Positions 36,585-43,923 of a stretch of 64,000 bases of DNA are shown here, piece by piece. Origin of the DNA: Qipengyuania citrea (GTDB lineage: Bacteria > Pseudomonadota > Alphaproteobacteria > Sphingomonadales > Sphingomonadaceae); NCBI RefSeq assembly GCF_024171405.1, contig NZ_JALJZT010000002.1, forward strand, positions 868,001-932,000, given 5' to 3'. The translations under genes and the position numbers were made by a program. Numbering within the stretch: the first letter of the stretch is position 1; every line of letters starts with the position of its first letter. The notes under the pieces were generated by a model. The model had not been told where the DNA came from. It was given only the letters and a program-made list of their open reading frames with translations, and searched no databases.

Positions 36585-38408
36585 TTACTCCACAGTAACG
36601 GATTTCGCCAGATTTCTCGGCTGATCGACATCGGTGCCTTTGACGCAAGCCACGTGATAAGCGAGCAATTGCACCGGTATCGCGTAAACCAAAGGTGCGA
36701 TCAGCGGATGGACGCGCGGCATCTCGATCGTCGCGAGACAGCCCTCGCCCGCAGCTTCCAAACCCTCGGCATCGGAGATCAGCACGATCTGTCCGCCACG
36801 CGCACGTACCTCTTCCATATTCGACACGGTCTTTTCGAACAGCGGACCCGAAGGCGCGAGCACGATCACCGGAACATCGTCGTCGATCAGCGCGATGGGG
36901 CCATGCTTCATTTCCCCGCTGGCATAGCCCTCGGCGTGGATATAGCTGATCTCCTTCAGCTTCAGCGCCCCTTCGAGCGCGAGCGGATAATCAGGTCCCC
37001 GGCCCATATAAAGAACGTCGCGCGCCGGGGCGATCAGATGCGCCATGCTAGCGATATCGTCATCATGGTCGAGCGCGGCGTTGAGCGCGGCAGGCGCTTC
37101 GAGCAGATGCGCGACCACTTCCTGCTCCTCGGCGCGGCTCATCAGCCCCTTCTTCACTGCCATATGGGCGGCGAGCGCGGCGAGCACGGCAAGCTGGCAG
37201 CTGAAGGCCTTGGTCGAGGCGACGCCGATCTCGGGCCCGGCATGCGTCGGTAGCAGCAGGTCCGCCTCGCGCGCCATCGAACTGGTCGGCACGTTGACGA
37301 TCACGCCGATCGTCTGGCCGTTTTGCTTGCAGTGGCGCAGCGCAGCGAGCGTATCGGCGGTTTCGCCGCTCTGCGAAATGAACAGTGCCAGTCCGCCTTC
37401 CTCCAGCACCGGCTCGCGATAGCGAAACTCCGATGCCACATCGATATCGACCGGCACGCGGGCGAAGCGTTCGAACCAGTATTTTGCCACCATGCCGGCA
37501 TAGAAGGACGTGCCGCAGGCAACGATGGTGATGCGCCTGACGCTGGAAATGTCGAAATCGAACTGCGGCAATGCGACCGAATTGTCCGACTGGCGCAGGT
37601 AGGAGCCGAGCGTCTGCGCGACCACGGTCGGCTGCTCGAAAATCTCCTTCTGCATGAAGTGGCGGTAATTGCCCTTCTCGACCGCCGCGGCCGAGGCACC
37701 CGAACTGCGCACCTCGCGCTCGACCGCCTGGTTCTCCGCGTCATAGATAGCGGCGCCATCGCGCGACACGACCACCCAGTCGCCTTCTTCGAGATAGCTG
37801 ATCTGTTGCGTCAGCGGGGCCAGCGCCAGCGCGTCCGACCCGATATAGGTCTCGCCATCGCCATAGCCGACGACCAGCGGCGAGCCGCGGCGGGCGCCGA
37901 TCAGCAGATCGGGATGGTCGCGGAAGGCGATCGCCAGCGCAAAGGCCCCGCGCAGGCGCGGCAACACCGTGGCGACGGCTTCCTGCGGACTGCTGCCCGT
38001 TTCGACCAGCCGCGACACCAGATGCGCGACCACTTCGCTATCGGTATCGCTTTCGAGCGTGCGGCCATCTGCGCGCAATTCGGCGCGCAGCTCCTTGTAA
38101 TTCTCGATGATCCCATTGTGCACCAGCGCCACCTGCCCGGTCGCATGCGGATGCGCATTCTGCGCAGTCGGCGCGCCGTGCGTGGCCCAGCGCGTATGCG
38201 CGATCCCGGTGTCGCCGGGGGCGGGATTGCCCGCCAGTTCGACCACCAGATTGTTGAGCTTGCCCTCGGCGCGCCGGCGGATCAGTTCGCCCTGGTCGAG
38301 CGTGCAGATCCCGGCGCTGTCATAGCCGCGGTATTCCATCCGGCGCAGGCCATCGACCAGCCGTTCCGCGACGGGTTCTGCCCCGACGATCCCGATAATT
38401 CCGCACAT
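36585..38408 (-). CDS. glmS: glutamine--fructose-6-phosphate aminotransferase (isomerizing)
   Basis: A 607-residue protein, standard for GlmS. MCGIIGIVG exposes the N-terminal catalytic Cys after Met removal; HTRWATHGAPTAQNAHPH and HNGIIENYKELR complete the glutaminase half. Two SIS domains follow (ACGTSFYAGMVAKYWFE, FISQSGETADTLAALR, YIHAEGYASGEMKHGPIALID), ending in QPRNLAKSVTVE. It makes glucosamine-6-phosphate for peptidoglycan and LPS. No glmS ribozyme was seen upstream, as expected for a Gram-negative. It is divergent from cpaF across 260 nt. Confidence 0.97.
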   Translation of the reverse strand: MCGIIGIVGAEPVAERLVDGLRRMEYRGYDSAGICTLDQGELIRRRAEGKLNNLVVELAGNPAPGDTGIAHTRWATHGAPTAQNAHPHATGQVALVHNGIIENYKELRAELRADGRTLESDTDSEVVAHLVSRLVETGSSPQEAVATVLPRLRGAFALAIAFRDHPDLLIGARRGSPLVVGYGDGETYIGSDALALAPLTQQISYLEEGDWVVVSRDGAAIYDAENQAVEREVRSSGASAAAVEKGNYRHFMQKEIFEQPTVVAQTLGSYLRQSDNSVALPQFDFDISSVRRITIVACGTSFYAGMVAKYWFERFARVPVDIDVASEFRYREPVLEEGGLALFISQSGETADTLAALRHCKQNGQTIGVIVNVPTSSMAREADLLLPTHAGPEIGVASTKAFSCQLAVLAALAAHMAVKKGLMSRAEEQEVVAHLLEAPAALNAALDHDDDIASMAHLIAPARDVLYMGRGPDYPLALEGALKLKEISYIHAEGYASGEMKHGPIALIDDDVPVIVLAPSGPLFEKTVSNMEEVRARGGQIVLISDAEGLEAAGEGCLATIEMPRVHPLIAPLVYAIPVQLLAYHVACVKGTDVDQPRNLAKSVTVE

Positions 38409-38668
38409 GCGCCGTATTCTCCGATTGGCTGTGTGGCGCGAGACTTAGCGGTTCCTGACGGGCAATCAATCGGTCCGGCAGAATGGGCGCGCGCGGTACG
38501 CCTTCATGATGGGCAATCGCCGCGCGCGAAGGACGTGCTTACGCGTCACCCCCTATTAGGGAATAATCAAGGTTTCCAAATTATTCACCACGCTTCGAGA
38601 GGCGGACTTGGGCGCATAAGCGCAAGGTTCCGCTGGGCGAATCAAGAGTTTCTTCGGGGGTTACCGGA

Positions 38669-40192
38669 ATGAGCGCATTCGGACGGAAAAACGGGCCGGC
38701 AGGTATGGGCGCCGGTGCCCGTCCGCAATTTGGTGTGGCCAAACCCATGCGGGGCGGCTCGCCCACCCCTTCGCCATCAAAGCCCGACCGGGACGATGGC
38801 GGAGACCAGTTCCCCCCGCTGCCTGAAAACGACGTACCTTCCGCCGCGCCTAACAGCACCGGCGATGCGATGTCGCGGCTCGAAGAGCGGATGAATTCCA
38901 CGCATTCGGGCCAGAGCGAAGTCGGCGGGTTCGAAGCCAGCGTCCACAAGATCAAGGAACAGGTGCTGCCGCGCCTGCTCGAACGCGTCGATCCCGAAGC
39001 CGCGGCGACATTGTCCAAGGATGAACTGTCGGAAGAATTCCGCCCGATCATCATGGAAGTGCTGGCCGAACTGAAGGTCACGCTGAACCGCCGCGAGCAA
39101 TTCGCGCTCGAAAAGGTCCTCGTCGACGAACTGCTCGGCTTCGGTCCGCTCGAGGAACTGCTCAACGATCCCGACGTCTCGGACATCATGGTCAACGGCC
39201 CCGACCAGACCTATATCGAGAAAAAGGGCAAGCTGATCATCGCGCCGATCAAGTTCCGCGACGAGACGCACCTGTTCCAGATCGCGCAACGTATCGTGAA
39301 CCAGGTCGGCCGCCGCGTCGATCAGACCACGCCGCTGGCCGACGCCCGTCTAAAGGACGGCAGCCGTGTCAACGTCATCGTTCCGCCGCTGTCGCTGCGC
39401 GGCACTGCGATCTCGATTCGTAAATTCTCCGAAAAGCCGATCACGCTCGACATGCTCAAGGACTTCGGTTCGATGAGCGACAAGATGTGTACCGCGCTCA
39501 AGATCGCCGGTGCCTGCCGGATGAACGTGGTCATTTCGGGCGGTACCGGTTCGGGTAAGACGACCATGCTCAACGCCCTGTCGAAGATGATCGACCCGGG
39601 CGAGCGCGTGCTGACGATCGAGGATGCGGCCGAATTGCGCCTGCAGCAGCCGCACTGGCTGCCGCTCGAAACGCGTCCGCCCAACCTCGAAGGCCAGGGC
39701 GCGATCACCATTGGCGACCTCGTCAAGAACGCCCTGCGTATGCGTCCCGACCGCATCATTCTGGGCGAAATTCGCGGCGCGGAATGTTTCGACCTGCTCG
39801 CCGCGATGAACACGGGCCATGACGGTTCGATGTGTACGCTGCACGCCAACAGCCCGCGCGAATGCCTCGGCCGTATGGAAAACATGATCCTGATGGGCGA
39901 CATCAAGATCCCCAAGGAAGCCATCAGCCGCCAGATCGCCGAAAGCGTCGATATCATCGTTCAGGTCAAGCGCCTGCGCGACGGTTCGCGCCGGACGACC
40001 AACATCACCGAGGTCATCGGGATGGAAGGCGACGTGATCGTGACGCAGGAACTGTTCAAGTTCGAATATCTCGACGAGGGCGATGACGGCAAGATCATGG
40101 GCGAATACCGCTCGTCGGGCCTGCGTCCCTACACGCTCGAAAAAGCGCGCCAGTTCGGCTTCGACCAGGCGTATCTGGAAGCGTGTCTCTGA
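38669..40192 (+). CDS. cpaF: CpaF/TadA-type pilus assembly ATPase
   Basis: A 507-residue secretion ATPase. The first ~90 residues are Pro/Gly-rich and disordered; an N-terminal helical domain (LPRLLERVDPEAAATLSKDE) follows. The RecA core has Walker A ISGGTGSGKTTM (residues ~291-298), Asp box IEDAAELRLQQPHW, Walker B RPDRIILGEIRGAECFDLL and the His box DGSMCTLHANSPREC. CpaF powers Flp/Tad pilus assembly. No other cpa/tad gene is adjacent in this window, so it stands apart from its usual cluster or works with genes elsewhere. Confidence 0.92.
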   Translation: MSAFGRKNGPAGMGAGARPQFGVAKPMRGGSPTPSPSKPDRDDGGDQFPPLPENDVPSAAPNSTGDAMSRLEERMNSTHSGQSEVGGFEASVHKIKEQVLPRLLERVDPEAAATLSKDELSEEFRPIIMEVLAELKVTLNRREQFALEKVLVDELLGFGPLEELLNDPDVSDIMVNGPDQTYIEKKGKLIIAPIKFRDETHLFQIAQRIVNQVGRRVDQTTPLADARLKDGSRVNVIVPPLSLRGTAISIRKFSEKPITLDMLKDFGSMSDKMCTALKIAGACRMNVVISGGTGSGKTTMLNALSKMIDPGERVLTIEDAAELRLQQPHWLPLETRPPNLEGQGAITIGDLVKNALRMRPDRIILGEIRGAECFDLLAAMNTGHDGSMCTLHANSPRECLGRMENMILMGDIKIPKEAISRQIAESVDIIVQVKRLRDGSRRTTNITEVIGMEGDVIVTQELFKFEYLDEGDDGKIMGEYRSSGLRPYTLEKARQFGFDQAYLEACL

Positions 40193-40230
40193 CGCGCGCC
40201 CTCTGGTGCAGACGATCTAAACCCGCGGAA

Positions 40231-40267
40231 TTGTAAGAACGCGCCGCACAAAGGCGACTTCTTACAA
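40231..40267. repeat. 9-bp-arm inverted repeat upstream of a small gene
   Basis: TTGTAAGAA (40231-40239) and its perfect reverse complement TTCTTACAA (40259-40267) enclose an inner GCGCC...GGCG stem, making one long interrupted hairpin. It lies 39 nt after cpaF and 51 nt before the 51-residue gene. No T-run follows, so it is not a standard terminator. An operator or an RNA structure is possible. Confidence 0.6.
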
Positions 40268-40317
40268 TCACGTACCGTCCGGCCGGCGTATACCCGCTTT
40301 AAGGGTAGGAACACGCC

Positions 40318-40473
40318 ATGTTGAACAAGCTTCTCTTTCTGGGCCACCGCAAACCGAAGCGGGACACGCTGCGCGACCTCGCGCGCGAGCGGCATTTCGA
40401 GGCGCTGTACATGCAGAGCTTCACCGAAATGCGCGCGCGCAGCCCCAAGGCCGAGCACGCTATCCCTGGATGA
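40318..40473 (+). CDS. small basic hypothetical protein (51 aa)
   Basis: ATG 40318 follows a convincing ribosome site (GGGTAGGAACACGCC) and encodes 51 residues: MLNKLLFLGHRKPKRDTLRD, a charged helix (ARERHFEALYMQSFTEMRAR) and a short tail. It has no signal peptide. Function is not recognised. It is preceded by a 9-bp inverted repeat, and its last 14 nt overlap the 3' end of a convergent membrane-protein gene. Being small, its reality rests on the ribosome site and the amphipathic, non-random sequence. Confidence 0.5.
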   Translation: MLNKLLFLGHRKPKRDTLRDLARERHFEALYMQSFTEMRARSPKAEHAIPG

Positions 40474-40690
40474 TCGCGGGGATCGACGCTGCCAGCAGTC
40501 CGCCGGCAAACACCGCAAAGGTCAGGAACAGCCCCGTCCACGGCATCCAGCCGACGCGGTTGAGCACCGTCCGCTTCATTCTGCGCCGCTCCATCGCAAG
40601 ACAGAATAGCGCCGCCACCAGGAAGGCCGCGGCCCAATAGGCGGCGAGTTCGGCATCGCTTGCGAACAGCAGGAAATCGGGTTCTTCCAT
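40460..40690 (-). CDS. small two-span membrane protein
   Basis: ATG 40690 gives 76 residues with two membrane segments: ELAAYWAAAFLVAALFCLAM and WTGLFLTFAVFAGGLLAASI, separated by a basic loop (ERRRMKRTVLNR). No family is recognised. It is convergent with and overlaps the 51-residue gene by 14 nt, and is divergent from the DMT transporter, whose start is 82 nt away. The upstream extension to 40741 adds Cys-rich residues lacking hydrophobic pattern and was rejected. Confidence 0.55.
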   Translation of the reverse strand: MEEPDFLLFASDAELAAYWAAAFLVAALFCLAMERRRMKRTVLNRVGWMPWTGLFLTFAVFAGGLLAASIPAIIQG

Positions 40691-40772
40691 TACGCGGCCA
40701 TATGGGCAGACCATGCACCGCCTGCAATCTCCCGTTTGCACACCGCCATGGCTGGGCTAACCGCCCCGTGCG

Positions 40773-41693
40773 ATGCAGCCCGAAAGCGATCATCCCCACC
40801 ATCGGCCCCTGCTCGCGCTGGGACTGCGTCTTGCCGCCGCTTTCGTGCTCGCCGCGCTGCTCGCCTGCGTCAAGCTGGCCAGCGACAAGGGCATCCATCT
40901 CGCCGAAATCATGTTCTGGCGGCAATTGCCGACGATCCCGATCCTGTTCGGCTGGTTCGCGCTGCGCGGCCGACTCGATGTGCTCGCCACGCGCCGCACC
41001 GGATCGCACCTGCGCCGCTCGGGCTTCGGCCTCGTCGGCATGGCGATGAATTTCGGCGCGGCGACCCTGCTGCCGCTCGCGGTCGCGACCACGCTCAATT
41101 ACAGCTCGGCGATCTTCGCGGTGCTGCTGTCCGCGCTGATCCTGCGCGAACCGACCGGCGTGTGGCGCTGGAGCGCGGTTGCGCTGGGCTTTGCCGGCGT
41201 GGTGCTGATCGCACAGCCATGGGGCGGCGAACTGCCGCTGTTCGGCGCGGCGATCGCGCTCGGGGCCGCGCTGATGATCGCCCTGATTTCGGTCCAGTTG
41301 CGCGATCTGGGGCGAACCGAGCATCCCTTCACCATCGTGTTCTATTTCTCGCTCTTCTCGGTCCCGGTGCTCGCGCTGGCAATGCCCTTCATCGGCAAGG
41401 CGCATGCGCCCGAGGAGTGGCTGCTGCTGCTGGCCTGCGGGGTCATCGGACTGCTGGGGCAGGTGCTGCTGACCGCAGCGCTGCGCTACGGCGCGGTCGC
41501 GAATGTCATCGTGATGGATTATTCGGGGCTGATCTGGGCGACGCTGTTCGGCTGGCTGGTGTTCACCAGTCTCCCGCCCGTCTCCTTCTGGTTCGGCGCG
41601 CCGCTGGTGGTGGGGGCCGGACTGCTGATCGCCTGGCGTGAACACCGGCTCGGCCTGGCGCGCAGGGCATTGATGGAACCGAAGGAAGCATGA
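40773..41693 (+). CDS. EamA/DMT-family transporter
   Basis: A 306-residue protein with ten predicted spans in two EamA repeats. The first repeat has AEIMFWRQLPTIPILFGWFAL and NYSSAIFAVLLSALILRE; the second has RYGAVANVIVMDYSGLIWATLFGWL. DMT transporters export or import metabolites; substrate unknown. A short gap of 50 nt separates it from the entericidin gene on the same strand. Confidence 0.85.
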   Translation: MQPESDHPHHRPLLALGLRLAAAFVLAALLACVKLASDKGIHLAEIMFWRQLPTIPILFGWFALRGRLDVLATRRTGSHLRRSGFGLVGMAMNFGAATLLPLAVATTLNYSSAIFAVLLSALILREPTGVWRWSAVALGFAGVVLIAQPWGGELPLFGAAIALGAALMIALISVQLRDLGRTEHPFTIVFYFSLFSVPVLALAMPFIGKAHAPEEWLLLLACGVIGLLGQVLLTAALRYGAVANVIVMDYSGLIWATLFGWLVFTSLPPVSFWFGAPLVVGAGLLIAWREHRLGLARRALMEPKEA

Positions 41694-41743
41694 TCCGTTG
41701 AATCTTTCGCACCCCGCGATGGGAGCCCTTTGGGAAGGAAACG

Positions 41744-41875
41744 ATGATGATCAAGAAAATCCTGCTCGCCCTCGGCATCACCACGATGACGCTGACCGCC
41801 GCCGCCTGCAACACCGTGCGCGGTGCGGGCGACGACCTGCAATCGGCCGCCAACACGGTCGACGACGCGACCTGA
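41744..41875 (+). CDS. entericidin A/B family lipoprotein
   Basis: A 43-residue protein: Lys-containing start MMIKKILLALGITTMTL, lipobox TAAAC at residues 18-22, then the short mature part NTVRGAGDDLQSAANTVDDAT typical of EcnA/EcnB. AAGGA stands 9 nt upstream. Entericidins are small envelope lipoproteins linked to stress-related lysis in enterics; the alphaproteobacterial role is not defined. A terminator follows at 41901-41926. A decayed second copy of the 3' part lies at 42583-42645. Confidence 0.85.
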   Translation: MMIKKILLALGITTMTLTAAACNTVRGAGDDLQSAANTVDDAT

Positions 41876-41900
41876 GCCGAGCCAACAGTTGACAGCGAGA

Positions 41901-41926
41901 CGCCCGCCCTCACCGGCGGGCGTTTT
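41901..41926 (+). terminator. rho-independent terminator after entericidin
   Basis: CGCCCGCC (41901-41908) pairs with GGCGGGCG (41915-41922) around a 6-nt loop and is followed by TTTT. It ends the DMT transporter/entericidin transcript just before the convergent membrane-protein gene. Confidence 0.88.
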
Positions 41927-41936
41927 CGTATGCGGG

Positions 41937-42437
41937 CTATTTCCCCGTCAGGCGTTTCCACACCCAGCGCCAGAAGCGGGCCTCGAGTACCATCAGCCGC
42001 GCGATCACCGGCGGGATGCCTTGCCGTTCGAGGGCGGCAGCGCTCGGCACTGCGCCAAAGACGATCCGCAACATGGCCATGATCGCGGCGGCTTCGAACA
42101 ATAGCAGTACGATAAGCCCGACCCAGCGCAGACCCGCGCCGAAACCCAGCAAGCTGTGCGCATCGGGAGGGACGATCTGGCCCGCCAGCCAGATACCGCC
42201 GCAAAACAGCGCAAGCATGCGCAGCGCGAGCGCCCGGCGCGGCATGTCGCGATAACAGATCGCGAACAGCACCGGCATGAAGATGCACCAGTCGAACAGG
42301 ATGATCGCTTCGCCCAGCCGCGGTTGCTGGTTCCACATAGGCGCCCCGCGCAAGGACCAGGAGGCGGCAAGCCACACGGGCAGCAGCAGATAGAACCAGT
42401 GGCGGCTGGCGAGTTCACGAATGGATAGGGCGGTCAT
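41937..42437 (-). CDS. hypothetical polytopic membrane protein
   Basis: A 166-residue protein with about four hydrophobic segments (HWFYLLLPVWLAASWSL, EAIILFDWCIFMPVLFAICY, LRMLALFCGGIWLAGQIV, LRWVGLIVLLLFEAAAIMAMLRI) and a basic C-terminus (RFWRWVWKRLTGK). No family is recognised. It lies between the entericidin gene and the entericidin remnant, on the opposite strand. Confidence 0.65.
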   Translation of the reverse strand: MTALSIRELASRHWFYLLLPVWLAASWSLRGAPMWNQQPRLGEAIILFDWCIFMPVLFAICYRDMPRRALALRMLALFCGGIWLAGQIVPPDAHSLLGFGAGLRWVGLIVLLLFEAAAIMAMLRIVFGAVPSAAALERQGIPPVIARLMVLEARFWRWVWKRLTGK

Positions 42438-42582
42438 GAGACGTCTCCCTCCTGCGACACTCTATCTGCGGAACGCGGCGGTGCAAGGATGCTCATCCGG
42501 AGCAGGAGACAATCGGGCCGCCTGCGATCAGCCCGAATCAGACGGTTCGCGAGTGGTGGGCGGTGGTCGATTTGCGCGGGCA

Positions 42583-42645
42583 ATGCGCAGCTGTCCCGGC
42601 AGCGACCTGCAATCCAGTGCCAATACGGCCGACAGTGCGACCTGA
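42583..42645 (+). pseudogene. remnant of a second entericidin gene
   Basis: The reading SCPGSDLQSSANTADSAT, followed by the same TGAGCCG context, matches the end of the intact entericidin (GDDLQSAANTVDDAT) in protein and nucleotide sequence. The signal peptide and lipobox part are missing: upstream codons are unrelated. It is best read as the 3' end of a decayed duplicate about 0.75 kb from the intact copy. Confidence 0.6.
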
Positions 42646-42717
42646 GCCGGGCTCGCATGGCATGAGTTCTGCTTTGGGGTGGAAAGCGGAAATCGCGAAA
42701 GCTAGACAAACGAGGCT

Positions 42718-42855
42718 ATGAACCACCCTCAGATGCTCATTGAAATTGACGTCAGCCAGCTTGCAGACGCCTTCCCCATGTCGATGAGGACAAACGCGGT
42801 CGAAGTCGGCAAGGTGGTCCATGGCCTTCTTGATCCACGACAATGGGCCAAGTGA
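42718..42855 (+). CDS. short ORF, probable N-terminal part of a split gene
   Basis: This frame encodes 45 residues (MNHPQMLIEIDVSQLADAFP ... HGLLDPRQWAK) and overlaps the next frame by 13 nt. Its end (VVHGLLDPRQW) reads like the front of a domain that continues naturally in the next frame (LLVGGEKILVPRRLRYSE). The likeliest explanation is one original gene with a -1/+1 frameshift near 42845-42855, either real decay or a sequence error; two coupled genes are the alternative. Composition is lower in GC than the flanks. Confidence 0.4.
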   Translation: MNHPQMLIEIDVSQLADAFPMSMRTNAVEVGKVVHGLLDPRQWAK

Positions 42856-43295
42856 GCCTTCTAGTTGGCGGAGAGAAAATACTCGTGCCGCGACGGCTGC
42901 GATATAGCGAGGCCCAAAGCGCATCCTCGAACGACGGCCGTATCGCGCAAATGGCCGCCTGTCTCCAAACTCAGAGTTCCAACGGCTTTGACCGGCAGCG
43001 TGCTTTGCGATCACTTCTACCCGCGGTGCAGCCATGGTCTGCACCCTTTGTGGTAACCCTGATCGGTGAGTATGTCGTCGAGATCATCGAGGACATCGCA
43101 GGTGCGACCACTCCGTCAAATGTTGACGCGATGATCTCATTTATCTCCGAAAATTGTGACTATTGGGAACTGACTAAGCAGCGCGTGGCCAGTTACTGGA
43201 ATGCCTACTACAGACATAAATACACAAAGCTGAATTACCCCGGATTTCAGCTAGTGAGGACACTTGAGACTAGCCTACGCGCACGCGCTGCATGA
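42843..43295 (+). CDS. hypothetical protein, main part of a possibly split gene
   Basis: ATG 42843 gives 150 residues; it overlaps the 45-codon ORF before it. The sequence looks like a genuine folded protein: MAACLQTQSSNGFDRQRALR, then LLPAVQPWSAPFVVTLIGEYVVEIIEDI, and a Trp/Tyr-rich end (NCDYWELTKQRVASYWNAYY, YPGFQLVRTLE). I do not recognise a characterised family. No signal peptide or membrane span is seen. It is flanked by the entericidin remnant and a methyltransferase gene and is lower in GC than the surroundings. Confidence 0.6.
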   Translation: MGQVSLLVGGEKILVPRRLRYSEAQSASSNDGRIAQMAACLQTQSSNGFDRQRALRSLLPAVQPWSAPFVVTLIGEYVVEIIEDIAGATTPSNVDAMISFISENCDYWELTKQRVASYWNAYYRHKYTKLNYPGFQLVRTLETSLRARAA

Positions 43296-43329
43296 TGTCC
43301 GGGTTCGGGTCGTTAGCCGGCATTCCCCC

Positions 43330-43923
43330 TTAGCCTCGCCGGTAGACCAGCGCCAGATTGTTGGCAGGCATCGCGTGGCGCGCAGTTCGGCGCAGGCCGT
43401 GGTCTGCGGCCAGCGCGTCGAGATCGGTAAGATCGCGCAGGCCCCATTCGGGATTGCGCTGTTTGAGCGACTGGTCGAACGCCAGGTTCGACGCCGCGGT
43501 TTCCTGTTCGGGTTCGATGAAGGGGCCGTAAAGCACCAGTGGTGCGCCGCTGGCCAATATCCGCCCCGCCCCCGCAAACAGCCCGACCGCCGCGTCCCAC
43601 GGGCTGATATGCACCATGTTGACGCACAACGCCGCATCCGCCGCCGCGATCGGCCAGTCGGCCTGCGCGGCATCGAGTGCGATTGCAGGGCGCAGGTTCG
43701 CGCAGCCGCCTTCGGCCGCCCAGGCATCGACAGAGGCCAGTGCCTCCGCGTCCCGGTCGCTCGGTTGCCAGCCCAGCGCGGGAAAGCGCCGCGCGAGGAA
43801 CACCGCGTGTTCGCCGCTCCCGCTCGCGATTTCGAGCACCAGCCCGCTCGCGGGCAATTCCTCCGCCAGCACCCCGGCCAAGGGCTCAGAATTGCGCGCG
43901 GTGGCGGGTGCGTGGCGCTTCAA
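43330..43923 (-). CDS. DUF938 SAM-dependent methyltransferase-like protein
   Basis: A TTG start overlapping the acyl-CoA ligase stop (TTGA) gives 197 residues beginning MKRHAPATARNSEPLAGVLA. The SAM-binding motif VLEIASGSGEHAVFLARRFP is clear, followed by WQPSDRDAEALASVDAW, NMVHISPWDAAVGLFAGAGR and FDQSLKQRNPEWGLRDLTDL, the DUF938 pattern. The substrate is unknown. The overlap indicates coupling to the ligase gene. Confidence 0.85.
   Translation of the reverse strand: MKRHAPATARNSEPLAGVLAEELPASGLVLEIASGSGEHAVFLARRFPALGWQPSDRDAEALASVDAWAAEGGCANLRPAIALDAAQADWPIAAADAALCVNMVHISPWDAAVGLFAGAGRILASGAPLVLYGPFIEPEQETAASNLAFDQSLKQRNPEWGLRDLTDLDALAADHGLRRTARHAMPANNLALVYRRG

Noticed and set aside
34210-36624. 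804-codon plus-strand frame opposite the GGDEF-EAL gene
   Set aside because: Antisense shadow; the minus strand carries intact GGDEF and EAL motifs.
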